A DNA stretch of 64,000 bases. Source: Bifidobacterium sp. ESL0800 (GTDB taxonomy: Bacteria; Actinomycetota; Actinomycetes; Actinomycetales; Bifidobacteriaceae). Numbering within the stretch: the stretch's first letter is position 1; each line of letters begins with the position of its first letter. The position numbers were made by a program, and so were the translations under genes. Below the pieces are notes generated by a model, which saw only the letters and a list, made by a program, of their open reading frames with translations, was not told where the DNA came from and ran no database searches. Location: NCBI RefSeq assembly GCF_029395355.1, contig NZ_CP113913.1, positions 372,001 to 436,000 on the forward strand. Direction: 5' to 3'. Of the stretch, positions 35,304 through 44,398 are shown piece after piece.

Positions 35304-37124
35304 ATGTCAGAGGAACGCTATTCCTATCAGAAGGCGATACGGCAGTTCGTGTACATCGAATTGCCGGTCGACACCGACCATGACGGTCGTAACGATTTGG
35401 TGAGGGCCGACATCATTCGTCCCGCCGAACTCGACGGCAAGGAGAAGATACCGGCGATCATGGACCCGAGCCCGTACTATGCCCTCTATGAGCGGCACGG
35501 GGAGAAGAACGAGTACGAGCATCCCGAGGATGTGTGGAACAGCACCCTGAGCTGCTATCCCTTTTTCTACGACAATTATTTCGTGCCGCGCGGCTATGCG
35601 GTGATTTTGCTCGCCACGGCCGGCACCTCGCTTTCGGCGGGCTTCTGCGACATCGGCGGCCCCAACGACGTTGCCAGCGCCAACGCCGTTGTTGATTGGC
35701 TCAATGGACGTGCCAAGGGCTATATGACCCGTGAGCGGCGTACTCCGGACAACGAGCTGAAGGCGTATTGGTCGAACGGGCTGGTCGGCGCGATCGGCAA
35801 GTCCTACGACGGCAGCGTCGCCAACGCTATGGCCGCCACCGGCATCGAAGGCCTGCGCACCATCGTCCCCATCTCCGCCATCAGCAGCCAATATCGCTGG
35901 TATCATCCCAATGCGGCGCTGCTCGACGGCGACGATGCGGACGGTGGCTGGTTCGAGCCTGACAACTTCGCACAGAGCCTGGAATCGACGGCCGACGGCA
36001 AGCTCCAACGCTTCAACCTCATGGGCGGGCTCGACACCTTGCGCGAAGGGTCCGACAAGGCGAGCCTCGACTACAACGCGTTCTGGGCGCAGCGCAATTA
36101 CGCCAGCCATGCCAAGGATTATAAGGCGAGCGTGTTCATCGTCCATGGAGTCAATGACCTCAACGTGATGATGAACCAGGTCGAGGACTACTGGCGTGAA
36201 CTCGGCGAAAACGGGGTGCCCAGGAAGATCTGGGTGCACCAATACGGCCACGACGATCCGTTCGATTTCCGCAACGACGTGTGGATGAGCACGCTTGACC
36301 GCTGGTTCGAGTACTGGCTCAAGGGTATCGACAACGGCATCATGAACGAGCCCATCGCCAGCGTCGAGGACATCGACGGCAATTGGCACGAGGGTTCCAA
36401 TTGGCCCGAACCGGAGGCGAGCATGCACGTCTACCGTGTCTCGGGCGGCGAGGATCCGCGACTCGGCGAGCTGGTCGAGGCAGTCGGCGCGGATTCGGAG
36501 GCGCGCACGGGCGAGACAAGTTTGGTGGCGAGTCTCAAAGGCGGCCGAATCAATGAGCTGGTCGACGCCTATTCGTGCGACAAGGCCGATGCTCAACGGT
36601 TGCTCTACGTCTCTGCTCCATTGCAGCAGGACATGCATGTCTCCGGCCATGTCGAGGTCGAGGTGAGCGTCAAGGCGAGCGTGCCGCGCAGCAACCTCTG
36701 CGCGTCGTTGATCGAATACGGCGAAGGCACCTATATCGAGCCGGGGCCGGACACCCATGCGATGGTCGAGATCGACCAGCAGCGCACCGTCCATTGGCAG
36801 ACGACTCCGCAGGACAAGGCGGTCTACAAGGTGTGGATTCCCAGGAAATCCCGGGAAATCTCCCGTGTGGTGACCCGCGGCTGGATATCCACCGACCACA
36901 GGGAGGGCTTCGACCACCACGTTCCGGCGCCCCAGGACGAGTGGATCACGGTGCGTATCCCGATGCTGGCCACTGATTCGCTGATTCGCGCCGGCCATCG
37001 CATGGCGCTGATGATCTGCAACAACACCGAGCGCCTGGCGCAGGTGCCCGATTGCGATTACGAGGTGCGGCTTGATGCCATCCGCCTGCGTTTCAACGCG
37101 GTTGCCTCTCCGTGTGCCCGGTAA
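35304..37124 (+). CDS. Xaa-Pro dipeptidyl-peptidase (S15, CocE/PepX type)
   Basis: A 606-aa S15-family hydrolase. The catalytic triad reads Ser167 in GKSYDG, Asp285 in HGVNDLNV and His316 in QYGHDDP. The C-terminal part from ~400 is the jelly-roll PepX_C domain (VSVKASVPRSNLCASL...RVVTRGWIS). It would remove Xaa-Pro dipeptides from peptide N-termini. CocE-type esterases share the fold, so the peptidase role is supported mainly by the neighbouring Pip and PepP genes. The start at 35304 is set by AAAGGAG at 35290-35296. No signal peptide. Confidence 0.85.
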   Translation: MSEERYSYQKAIRQFVYIELPVDTDHDGRNDLVRADIIRPAELDGKEKIPAIMDPSPYYALYERHGEKNEYEHPEDVWNSTLSCYPFFYDNYFVPRGYAVILLATAGTSLSAGFCDIGGPNDVASANAVVDWLNGRAKGYMTRERRTPDNELKAYWSNGLVGAIGKSYDGSVANAMAATGIEGLRTIVPISAISSQYRWYHPNAALLDGDDADGGWFEPDNFAQSLESTADGKLQRFNLMGGLDTLREGSDKASLDYNAFWAQRNYASHAKDYKASVFIVHGVNDLNVMMNQVEDYWRELGENGVPRKIWVHQYGHDDPFDFRNDVWMSTLDRWFEYWLKGIDNGIMNEPIASVEDIDGNWHEGSNWPEPEASMHVYRVSGGEDPRLGELVEAVGADSEARTGETSLVASLKGGRINELVDAYSCDKADAQRLLYVSAPLQQDMHVSGHVEVEVSVKASVPRSNLCASLIEYGEGTYIEPGPDTHAMVEIDQQRTVHWQTTPQDKAVYKVWIPRKSREISRVVTRGWISTDHREGFDHHVPAPQDEWITVRIPMLATDSLIRAGHRMALMICNNTERLAQVPDCDYEVRLDAIRLRFNAVASPCAR

Positions 37125-37132
37125 GGGGAAAA

Positions 37133-37143
37133 ATCCACCTAAT
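37133..37143 (+). promoter_or_regulatory. Candidate operator ATCCACCTAAT, site 1
   Basis: An 11-bp sequence within an A-rich context (AAAAATCCACCTAAT) 102 bp before the GH146-like gene. The identical 11-mer lies at 55665-55675, upstream of the second POT gene. A candidate -10 box TATACT follows at 37182-37187. Confidence 0.35.
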
Positions 37144-37189
37144 CGCACACTCAAATACAACAGAGGCATAAGTATCATCCTTATACTCG

Positions 37190-37233
37190 AGGGGAAACTC
37201 GGCGGTGGCTTCGAGGCCACCGCAACAACCCCT
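37190..37233 (+). promoter_or_regulatory. Structured leader hairpin before the GH146-like gene
   Basis: GCGGTGGC (37202-37209) pairs with GCCACCGC (37216-37223) around a 6-nt loop, and AGGGG (37190-37194) can pair with CCCCT (37229-37233) outside it. The ribosome site GAGGAGG starts only a few bases after it. Confidence 0.5.
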
Positions 37234-37244
37234 AATGAGGAGGA

Positions 37245-39620
37245 ATGATGAGTGAGCAGGAGAGGTCGGATGTGAAGACGCATGGCGGACCGTCGCCTTC
37301 CGATGATGAACAAGCGGTCGCGCGCGATGCGCAGCTGATCTACATTGGCAATACAGGCACTGTTGATTTTGATTTGAACCTGCCGGTCCGTGGTGCTTCG
37401 GGGACGTCGATCTCGTGGCAGACCAGCGATTCGCGATGGATAGAGCCCGACGGCAAGGTGCACATGCCGGACTACGGCCGGGGAGACCGCAACGTCCGAC
37501 TGACGGCCACGGTGACGCGCGGTTCGGCCTCGGCCACGCGCGAGTTCACCGTGAAGGTGCTCGAGAAGGCCAACGACATCAAGGTCAAGAAGGTCTATCC
37601 TGTCAAGATCAAGGCGCAACGCGGGGTGAAGTATTATCTGCCGATGTTCGTGGCAGTGCTCACCGAGGATGGCAATACTGTCTCACAGCGCGTCAACTGG
37701 GATGATGGAGTAGACCATGTTTCCGACGAGCTCGGCGACAAGCAGTACACAGGTGTGATCGACGGTAGCGAGATCAAGGTGACCGGCACGGTCTCGGTCG
37801 GCGAGTCCGACCCGGTTCAGGTCGTGGACGCCACCCCGAAGCTCAACGCCGTGGATTTGAGCCATGTGCGCCTGACCGGTGACGGCTTCCTGGCCAGGAA
37901 CCAGCGCAACCGCGTCGCGTTCCTGAAGACCGTGGACTGCGACCAGCTGCTCTACGAGTTCCGCAAGGCCAGCGGCTTGGATACCAAGGGCGCCGACGCG
38001 ATGATCGGTTGGGACGCTCCGGACTCCAACCTGCGCGGGCATACCACCGGCCACTACCTTTCGGGGTATTCGCTGGCGTACGCCGCCACGGGCGAGCCCG
38101 AGATGAAGCGCAAGGCCGACTATCTGGTCGACGGCCTGGCCGAAGTGCAGGACGCGTTCTCCAAGCTCCCCGGATTCAAACCCGGCTTCCTTTCCGCGTA
38201 CTCCGAGAAGCAGTTCGACCTCTTGGAGACCTACGCGCCGTATCCGGACATCTGGGCACCGTATTACACGTTGCATAAGATTCTGGCCGGCCTGCTCGAC
38301 GCGTACCACTACACCGGCAACAAGACCGCACTCGATGTGGCCTCAAAGGTGGGCGACTGGGTCTACGATCGCCTCTCCCGCCTGCCGCACGAGCAGCTGC
38401 AGAACATGTGGAGCATGTACATCGCCGGCGAATTCGGCGGCATGAACGAGTCCATGGCCAAGCTCTACGGAGTCACGGGCAAGAAGGAGCACCTCGAGGC
38501 CGCGCGCATGTTCGACAACGACCGCCTGATGGTGCCGATGCGTGAACACATCGACGCGCTGGGCGGCATGCACGGCAACCAGCACATCCCGCAGGTCATC
38601 GGCTCGGTCGAGCTTTACAAGCAGACCGGCATGAGCTATTACCTCGACCAGGCCGAATTCTTCTTCGACTCGGTGCTGGCCCACCACGCCTACGCCTTCG
38701 GCGGTGTCGGTCAGGGCGAGATGTTCCATCAGCCCGACCACATCGGCTCCCTTTTGACAGAGAACACCGCCGAGTCCTGCGCCTCATACAACCTGCTGAA
38801 GCTGGCGACGGCGCTCGAGCAGTACGAGCCCAAGGCCAGCTACGGCGACTACTACGAGGACACGGTGGTCAACCACATCGCCGCCACCACCGACAAGGTG
38901 CCTCGCGGCGGCAGCATCTACTTCTTCCCCACGCAGCCCGGCGGCCACAAGGAGTTCGACGAGGAGAACAGCTGCTGCCACGGAACCGGCCTGGAATCGC
39001 ACTTCTACTATGCGCAGGGCGCCTACTACGTCGGTGCGCGCGAGGGTTCGAAGAGTGCACTGTCGGTGAGGATGTACCTCAACGGCACGCTCGACGACGC
39101 CGAGGACGGCCTGGCGCTCAAGGTCGCGCTTGACGACAAGCACCCGGAGCATGTGGCCATCGACGTGAAGCACGCGGACTACGACCAGCTCTGGCTGCGT
39201 GTGCCCGGCTGGACCCGCGGCAAGGTGCGCGTGACGGTCGACGGCAAGCGCCTGGACGAGGCCACTGTGGCCGGCATGCTGCGTAACGACGGCGCCGAGC
39301 TGGTGCTTGACGCTGAGGCGTTGGGCCGCTCCGGTTTCGACGGCGCCTCGATCAGCCTTGACTTCGACCCGCACTTCCGCGTCGTGCCGACCCCGGACAA
39401 GCCCGAGATCGCGGCGGTCGCGTGGGGCCCGTACGTGCTGGCCGCGCTGAGCGACAAGACGGACTTCCTGTCGCTGCCGGTCGACTCGAAGGACGCCGAC
39501 GCCGCGTTCACCCGCGAGGGCGACGGACTGACGTTCGTGCATAAGGCGACCGGAACGCGTTTCGTGCCGTTGGAGCAACTGGATCAGGAATGCTACCAGA
39601 TGTATATGAAGGTGTGCTGA
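37245..39620 (+). CDS. DUF1680 glycoside hydrolase, GH146/GH127-like beta-L-arabinofuranosidase
   Basis: A 791-aa protein. N-terminal Ig-like modules (~30-220, with TREFTVKVLEKAND) precede an (alpha/alpha)6-barrel DUF1680 domain and C-terminal beta domains. Barrel motifs: WDAPDSNLRGHTTGHYLSGYSLAY, PYYTLHKILAGLLDAY, GGMNESMAKLY, GGMHGNQHIPQ. The zinc-thiolate catalytic site of GH127/GH146 is kept: Glu510-Ser-Cys512 and Cys577-Cys578 (SCCHGTG). Such enzymes cleave beta-L-arabinofuranosides by a cysteine nucleophile (known). The SCCHG form fits the GH146-like branch better than classical GH127. No signal peptide. Confidence 0.85.
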   Translation: MMSEQERSDVKTHGGPSPSDDEQAVARDAQLIYIGNTGTVDFDLNLPVRGASGTSISWQTSDSRWIEPDGKVHMPDYGRGDRNVRLTATVTRGSASATREFTVKVLEKANDIKVKKVYPVKIKAQRGVKYYLPMFVAVLTEDGNTVSQRVNWDDGVDHVSDELGDKQYTGVIDGSEIKVTGTVSVGESDPVQVVDATPKLNAVDLSHVRLTGDGFLARNQRNRVAFLKTVDCDQLLYEFRKASGLDTKGADAMIGWDAPDSNLRGHTTGHYLSGYSLAYAATGEPEMKRKADYLVDGLAEVQDAFSKLPGFKPGFLSAYSEKQFDLLETYAPYPDIWAPYYTLHKILAGLLDAYHYTGNKTALDVASKVGDWVYDRLSRLPHEQLQNMWSMYIAGEFGGMNESMAKLYGVTGKKEHLEAARMFDNDRLMVPMREHIDALGGMHGNQHIPQVIGSVELYKQTGMSYYLDQAEFFFDSVLAHHAYAFGGVGQGEMFHQPDHIGSLLTENTAESCASYNLLKLATALEQYEPKASYGDYYEDTVVNHIAATTDKVPRGGSIYFFPTQPGGHKEFDEENSCCHGTGLESHFYYAQGAYYVGAREGSKSALSVRMYLNGTLDDAEDGLALKVALDDKHPEHVAIDVKHADYDQLWLRVPGWTRGKVRVTVDGKRLDEATVAGMLRNDGAELVLDAEALGRSGFDGASISLDFDPHFRVVPTPDKPEIAAVAWGPYVLAALSDKTDFLSLPVDSKDADAAFTREGDGLTFVHKATGTRFVPLEQLDQECYQMYMKVC

Positions 39621-39630
39621 AGGTTGCTGT

Positions 39631-39668
39631 AGGCCACTTCGCGGCTGGAACCGCGGGGTGGCCTGCGT
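39631..39668 (+). terminator. Terminator after the GH146-like gene
   Basis: AGGCCAC...GTGGCCT (39631-39637 and 39658-39664) with inner CGCGG/CCGCG pairing, then GCGTTTT. It begins 10 nt after the stop codon. Confidence 0.75.
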
Positions 39669-39681
39669 TTTGGTAAGGTTC

Positions 39682-39720
39682 GGCGCCATCGACGACATGC
39701 CGGTGGCGCCGTTTGTTTTG
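39682..39720 (+). terminator. Second terminator, directly before the 1.1-kaa gene
   Basis: GGCGCCATCG (39682-39691) pairs with CGGTGGCGCC (39701-39710) over 10 bp including one wobble, with a 9-nt loop, followed by GTTTGTTTTG. It ends 4 nt before the next open frame, so it may act as an attenuator for that gene or as a backup terminator. Confidence 0.75.
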
Positions 39721-39724
39721 GTGA

Positions 39725-42700
39725 ATGGGGACTGCATTGCGGTTTGAAAATCAAGGTAATGGCATAACGCTTCACGGCGATGAGGGCAGCGTCTGGAGGC
39801 TCGGCAAGCCAGCCGTCATGGTGACGATGGGTGGCAGGAGCGGGGGAGCCGGCGATTTCGCGACGCTCGACTGCTCCGGCCGGTTCGAGGCCGATCCCAA
39901 GGGCACGTACGTGAAGTACGACCTGGACGTGAGGAACACGGGGGACGAGGCCGCCTGCATCGACGATTTGTCCGTCGACTTCCGGCTGGAAGATGCGGCG
40001 GCGCCCGCCACGGCAACGGGCTGCTTCGAGTCCTCGGACTGCTATCTGTTGTCCGGGCCGCAGGGCGAGGACGGGGTACGTCTGGTGATCGTGCCGTACT
40101 ACACCGCGCAGGTCGAGCTGTGCGAGGCGCTCGGCGACGGCTTCGCGTACCGCTGCTATCTGTATTCGAAGGCGCGCAGGGGTTCCGCCGATTACGCGGG
40201 ATACCGCTTCGCGACCCCGACCCGTGCTTTGGACCTCAAGCCGGGCGAGACCCGTACCTTCACCTTCCTGATGGCGCAGGCCGTAAGCCAGGAAGATGTG
40301 GCCGAGTTCCTTATCCGTTTCCAGAAGACCCCGCTGGGCTTTGCCGCCGGAGCCAATGGGATGCGGATGCTGCGTCACTACATGGTCGACGACCCCAAGC
40401 GTGTGGACGTCAGTCGCGAGTTGGCCAACGGCTACCAGGCCGCGGTCATCACCGACGGGCGCCTCTCCAGCCTGACCGAGCCGCACGGCAGCATCGAGGC
40501 GATCGACCCCAAGGTCCCGTTCGGCGACATCGCCTTTACGCTCGTCGACGGCACCGAATACGCGACCTCGGGCAAGCGCGGGCGGTTCGACGACAACGGC
40601 GACCTGAAGTTCACCGACGGCCCGCTCGGGGTCGGCATGGCCTTCCGCCTTCAGGGACGCACCCTGAGCTACACCCTGCGCCTGATCAACCCCGGCAGCA
40701 AACCCGTCACCCTGACCGACCTCAACGTAAAGCTGCCGTTCAACTGCGAGATGGACTGGCAGGTCGACGCCGCCCAGCGTATGATCCGCCACACGCAGGT
40801 GGCCGGCGACAACTCGTTCACCATGGCCACGCCGAGTGACGGCAAGCCGCCCTATCTGATGTGCGTGCCGCGCGACGGCGCTAGCTGGGAGTTCTTCGAC
40901 CTCGAGTCCAAGCCGGACTCGGAGGGCGACGGCGCCGGCGGCTACCGCGTTCACCTGTGCGCGCAGGCGGCCGCCGCCGAGGCCTCGACCCACGAGGGCG
41001 GGCGCTGGAACCTGCCGACCGGCACCATCGATCTCAAGGCTGGGCAAACCCGCGACTTCACCTTCGACTTCGTCTGGGAGCCCGACTACGAGGCGGCCCG
41101 CGCCGAGCTCGTGGCCCGCGGCAAGGTCGACATCGAGGCCGTCCCCGGTTACACCGTGCCGCGCGACCAGGAGATGCTGCTGAAGCTCGACTCTATCTAC
41201 CAGCATGTCGAGCTGACGGCCCAGTACCCCGACCAGACCGCGATTCGCAAGGTCAGCGAGCAAGAGCTCGGCGTGTGCGCCGACGGCTCCGGACGCAAGA
41301 CCTACCGCACCATCTACGCGGTGGGCATGGCGCGCCTGGGCGAGAACCTGCTGACGGTGCACTACGGCGACGGCCGGGTCGGCTGGCTGCAGGCTTTCTC
41401 CACGCTTCCGGTCGGCGAGCTGATCGAGGAGCGCGCCAACTACATCACCTCGCTGCAGAACCACGACGACTCCAAATGGTACCGGGGCCTGTTCCAGGAG
41501 CGCAACACGCGCACCGGCGTGGTGCTCAATCCCGACCGGTACGACCAGATCTCCGGCTGGCGCATCTACGAGGTTACCTGTGACGACCCGGGCCTTTCCA
41601 AGCCCGCCTTCCTCTCGGCCAAGAACGCTGTGGACCCCGACCGCGAGCAGGTCGAGGCGCTCGATGAGTACCTGGAACATTTCGTGTGGGGCGGCCTGCA
41701 GCGTCGGGACACCGACGACTATCCGTACGGCGTCTATGGGGTGCCCGACTGGAAGACGCTGCGCGACCAGCGCAACCTCACCAACGGCGAGCACGCGCAT
41801 ATCTGGCGCCTGTGGGACTATCCGCACGTGGCGCAGACATGGTTCGGCATGTACCAGGTCGCCAAGCGCCACCCCGACTGGACCGCCCTGAACGCCGACG
41901 AGTACCTGAAGCGCGCATGGGGCACGTTCATCGCCATGTACCGTTACCCGGACGAGCTGGACTACCGCTATGACGATGAGCTCGACAACCGTTCGCCCTA
42001 CAAGACCGGCTATTACAACGAGGTCATCATCTCCGAGGTCATCGCCGCGTTGCGCGCCGAGGGCCAGATGGCCAAGGCCAGTCAGCTCGAGGAGTTTTGG
42101 AACCACAAGGCCGATTTCCTGATCCGCCAGGGCAAGAACCTGTTCGGCTCGGAGTACGCCTTCGACACCACCGGCTTCGAATCCACGCAGGCCGTGGTCG
42201 ACTGGGGCCGCACCCATGCGATGTCCACGTGGAACAGCGACCGCCGTAGCGTGCTGTCGTACCGACGCCGCGACGTCGAACGCTTCGACGACTACCAGCG
42301 CGCCTGCAACATCGCCTGCCGCGGTTGGCTGGAGAACGGCTACTTCATCACCGGCTCCGACATCCGCAACGACGTGGCGCAATACACCTTGAGCTACATG
42401 TCGCAGATGGGCGGCTGGTCGCTGCTCGAGGATGCCCTCTACGCCGACGGCTCGCCGTTCGCCCTGCTGCGCCTGGCCTCCGCCTCACTGATGAGCTCGT
42501 GGGCCCTCGAGAACGCGGGCGACGAGCAGAGCGACTACGGCTACTGGTTTGGCGGCAAGGCCAACCAGGGTGCCTCGAGCGGCGGCTACGAGCCGACGCC
42601 CTACACCACCACGTGGCTGGGGCAGCCCTCGTACCGCGGCGTGTGGCAGTATGGCTGCGAGATCGATCTCGGCTACTGCGGCTACCTGCGCGGCGCCGCG

Positions 42701-43066
42701 ATGATCGTGGCCGACGATCCGGTGTTCGGCTGGATCGTCTATGGCGGCAGGCGTGACGGCCAGGACGCGGCCGATGGCGCGATGCACCTGACCCCGGCCG
42801 ACGGCGTGGGCCGCCGCTTCCACATCGTGGCCTCCGAGAGCAAGCGCCTGAACGTCACACTCGACGGCGCCCGCTACACGCAGGCCACCGTTTCGAAGGA
42901 TGCCGAGGGCCGCACTCTCGTCGCGCTCGAGGTCACCGACTGCGCCGACGGCGCGAGGGCGCACGCCTCGACCTTCGACGGTACCGGCATCACCATCGGC
43001 GGCCACAACGGTGCCGATCTGAACCTGCCCGTCCATGACGGCATGTTGAAATTGCTTGTCGGCTGA
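39725..43066 (+). CDS. Large uncharacterised protein, probable (alpha/alpha)-barrel glycosidase (DUF5695-like)
   Basis: A 1113-aa soluble protein without a signal peptide. The first ~450 residues look like beta-sandwich domains (KYDLDVRNTGDE, LKPGETRTFTFLM, LKAGQTRDFTFDF). The middle to C-terminal part is helical with many Trp/Tyr/Asp motifs typical of sugar-binding barrels: YDQISGWRIYEV, HIWRLWDYPHVAQTWFGMYQVAK, YPDELDYRYDDELDNRSPYKTGYYNE, SQMGGWSLLEDAL. From memory it resembles the uncharacterised DUF5695 group. Its place between GH146-like and GH127 genes suggests an arabinoside-active enzyme (inference). The ATG at 39725 has a poor site; TTG 39737 with GGGGA 5 nt upstream may be the true start. 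Confidence 0.65.
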   Translation: MGTALRFENQGNGITLHGDEGSVWRLGKPAVMVTMGGRSGGAGDFATLDCSGRFEADPKGTYVKYDLDVRNTGDEAACIDDLSVDFRLEDAAAPATATGCFESSDCYLLSGPQGEDGVRLVIVPYYTAQVELCEALGDGFAYRCYLYSKARRGSADYAGYRFATPTRALDLKPGETRTFTFLMAQAVSQEDVAEFLIRFQKTPLGFAAGANGMRMLRHYMVDDPKRVDVSRELANGYQAAVITDGRLSSLTEPHGSIEAIDPKVPFGDIAFTLVDGTEYATSGKRGRFDDNGDLKFTDGPLGVGMAFRLQGRTLSYTLRLINPGSKPVTLTDLNVKLPFNCEMDWQVDAAQRMIRHTQVAGDNSFTMATPSDGKPPYLMCVPRDGASWEFFDLESKPDSEGDGAGGYRVHLCAQAAAAEASTHEGGRWNLPTGTIDLKAGQTRDFTFDFVWEPDYEAARAELVARGKVDIEAVPGYTVPRDQEMLLKLDSIYQHVELTAQYPDQTAIRKVSEQELGVCADGSGRKTYRTIYAVGMARLGENLLTVHYGDGRVGWLQAFSTLPVGELIEERANYITSLQNHDDSKWYRGLFQERNTRTGVVLNPDRYDQISGWRIYEVTCDDPGLSKPAFLSAKNAVDPDREQVEALDEYLEHFVWGGLQRRDTDDYPYGVYGVPDWKTLRDQRNLTNGEHAHIWRLWDYPHVAQTWFGMYQVAKRHPDWTALNADEYLKRAWGTFIAMYRYPDELDYRYDDELDNRSPYKTGYYNEVIISEVIAALRAEGQMAKASQLEEFWNHKADFLIRQGKNLFGSEYAFDTTGFESTQAVVDWGRTHAMSTWNSDRRSVLSYRRRDVERFDDYQRACNIACRGWLENGYFITGSDIRNDVAQYTLSYMSQMGGWSLLEDALYADGSPFALLRLASASLMSSWALENAGDEQSDYGYWFGGKANQGASSGGYEPTPYTTTWLGQPSYRGVWQYGCEIDLGYCGYLRGAAMIVADDPVFGWIVYGGRRDGQDAADGAMHLTPADGVGRRFHIVASESKRLNVTLDGARYTQATVSKDAEGRTLVALEVTDCADGARAHASTFDGTGITIGGHNGADLNLPVHDGMLKLLVG

Positions 43067-43079
43067 GTGTGCGGAGTTG

Positions 43080-43135
43080 ACGGCAGGTGGCTGTGCGGAA
43101 CGTATCAGAGTGCGTTCCATGCAGCCACCTGCCGT
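43080..43135. terminator. Bidirectional hairpin between the 1.1-kaa gene and araC-type gene
   Basis: ACGGCAGGTGGCTG (43080-43093) pairs perfectly with CAGCCACCTGCCGT (43122-43135); inside, GGAACG pairs with CGTTCC. It lies between convergent genes. No clear T-run, so the terminator role rests on position and stem strength. Confidence 0.7.
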
Positions 43136-43177
43136 ATGGGTGTATGAGAGCGCGGAGTTCCGTACCCTCGTACACGC

Positions 43178-44167
43178 TCAGTGGTTGTTGAAATGCCGCT
43201 TGGTAAAACTGGCCCGGTAACGTGTGGGGGTCATGCCGACGTGTTGTTTGAAGACCCGCATGAAGTATTTGGCGTCGTTGTAGCCGATGTTCTCGGCGAT
43301 CTCCTGGATGTCCAGCGAGGTGGAGAGCAGGAGGTTTTTGGCGTGGTCAAGCCTGATGTCGGTGATGTGCGCCGTGATCGTCACGCCGAAATGCTGCTTA
43401 TAGATGGTCGATAGATAACTGGCCGAATAGTTGAAGCGCTGGGCGATCTGGTTGACGCTGATGCTCTCGAATGCGTTCATGCGAATCCATTCCTGTATTT
43501 CCTGCAGGCCTTGTTTGCTGCCAGTTTCGTCCATCGGCTGGTCGGCTTGGCAGGCTGATGAGATCTCATACAGGATGCATGTGGCGAAGCAGGTGCAATA
43601 CCTGCTGGCGGAGGGATAGGACATCTGGTAGATATCGAGCAGCTGATCGAACATGATGGTCAGCCGGTCGGTGTTGGACGGGGTGTCGTAAAACGGAATC
43701 GAGAGCGGCTCGCATGTCGCTGCCATGTTGTGTTGCTGTTGGACCGGCTCAGGGCTTTGGGGGTTGGGTCTTTCGGCTTTCGGCCTCTGTTTGAAGGCTT
43801 CGTCGCCGTCAAGCAGAGGCGTCGGCTGCCCTGTGAACTCCCCGCATCGCCATTCGGGCAGACGGAAATGCATCCAGAAGAATTCCAGCGGGTCAATGAG
43901 ATGGCTGTCGCCTTGGTGTGTGGTCTCGGGCGGAATGAGAATGAACTCTCCGCGGCCGATGCTGAAGGAACGGTCGCCGACCCGTAGCGGCAGTGTGCCG
44001 CGACGCACGAAAATCAGCTCGAAACTGTGCAATGTCCGTTGTTCGTGGATCCAGCCCGGGGTCCCGATAAACTGCCCGCACGATTCGAAACGCATGGATG
44101 GCTCTTCGGTGGGAATGAGGATTCGGGTTGTGCTCGACACTTCGTTATGCATGGGTGACTTATTCAT
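43178..44167 (-). CDS. AraC-family transcriptional regulator
   Basis: A 329-aa protein. The N-terminal cupin-like ligand domain (about 25-115) contains FELIFVRRGTLPLRVGDRSFSIGRGEFILIPPETTHQG, the usual AraC sugar-sensor pattern. A linker rich in Pro/Gln/Arg follows. The C-terminal double helix-turn-helix (about 225-325) has ISVNQIAQRFNYSASYLSTIYKQHFG and LDIQEIAENIGYNDAKYFMRVFKQHVGMTPTRYR. It is the only regulator in the 33.8-57.3 kb locus and is divergent from the GH127 gene, so it probably activates these hydrolase genes in response to an arabinose-containing ligand (inference). Confidence 0.9.
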   Translation of the reverse strand: MNKSPMHNEVSSTTRILIPTEEPSMRFESCGQFIGTPGWIHEQRTLHSFELIFVRRGTLPLRVGDRSFSIGRGEFILIPPETTHQGDSHLIDPLEFFWMHFRLPEWRCGEFTGQPTPLLDGDEAFKQRPKAERPNPQSPEPVQQQHNMAATCEPLSIPFYDTPSNTDRLTIMFDQLLDIYQMSYPSASRYCTCFATCILYEISSACQADQPMDETGSKQGLQEIQEWIRMNAFESISVNQIAQRFNYSASYLSTIYKQHFGVTITAHITDIRLDHAKNLLLSTSLDIQEIAENIGYNDAKYFMRVFKQHVGMTPTRYRASFTKRHFNNH

Positions 44168-44284
44168 CGTTCCGATTATAGGTGGAAATAATTTCGGAGA
44201 TAGTCAATTTCTCTGATTTAATGGATAATTCTTTGATATTAATATAACTTAGCAATGCTTATCGTGTGATGTATTCGAATCCGC

Positions 44285-44313
44285 CAATCATCATGAACGA
44301 AAAACGATGATTG
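44285..44313. promoter_or_regulatory. Inverted repeat in the araC/GH127 divergent region
   Basis: CAATCATC (44285-44292) and GATGATTG (44306-44313) form an 8-bp inverted repeat with 13 bp between the arms, 86 bp before the GH127 start. A candidate regulator site; no T-run follows. Confidence 0.4.
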
Positions 44314-44398
44314 TCCACTCGTGCTGGTCATGTGGTTTCCTATATTGTCACCAAGGGGAGGAAACTGCCCCGGCAACGAAGCGTAAAAGGAGCATCGC

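Noticed and set aside
37245..39620. Classical HypBA1-type GH127
   Set aside because: It keeps the Glu-x-Cys and Cys-Cys site but has SCCHGTG rather than CACCPPN, plus N-terminal Ig-like domains, so a GH146-like assignment is safer.
39593..42382. 929-codon minus-strand open frame
   Set aside because: Antisense to the 1.1-kaa gene; composition is that of a shadow frame rich in Val/Gly/His/Arg, with no domain.
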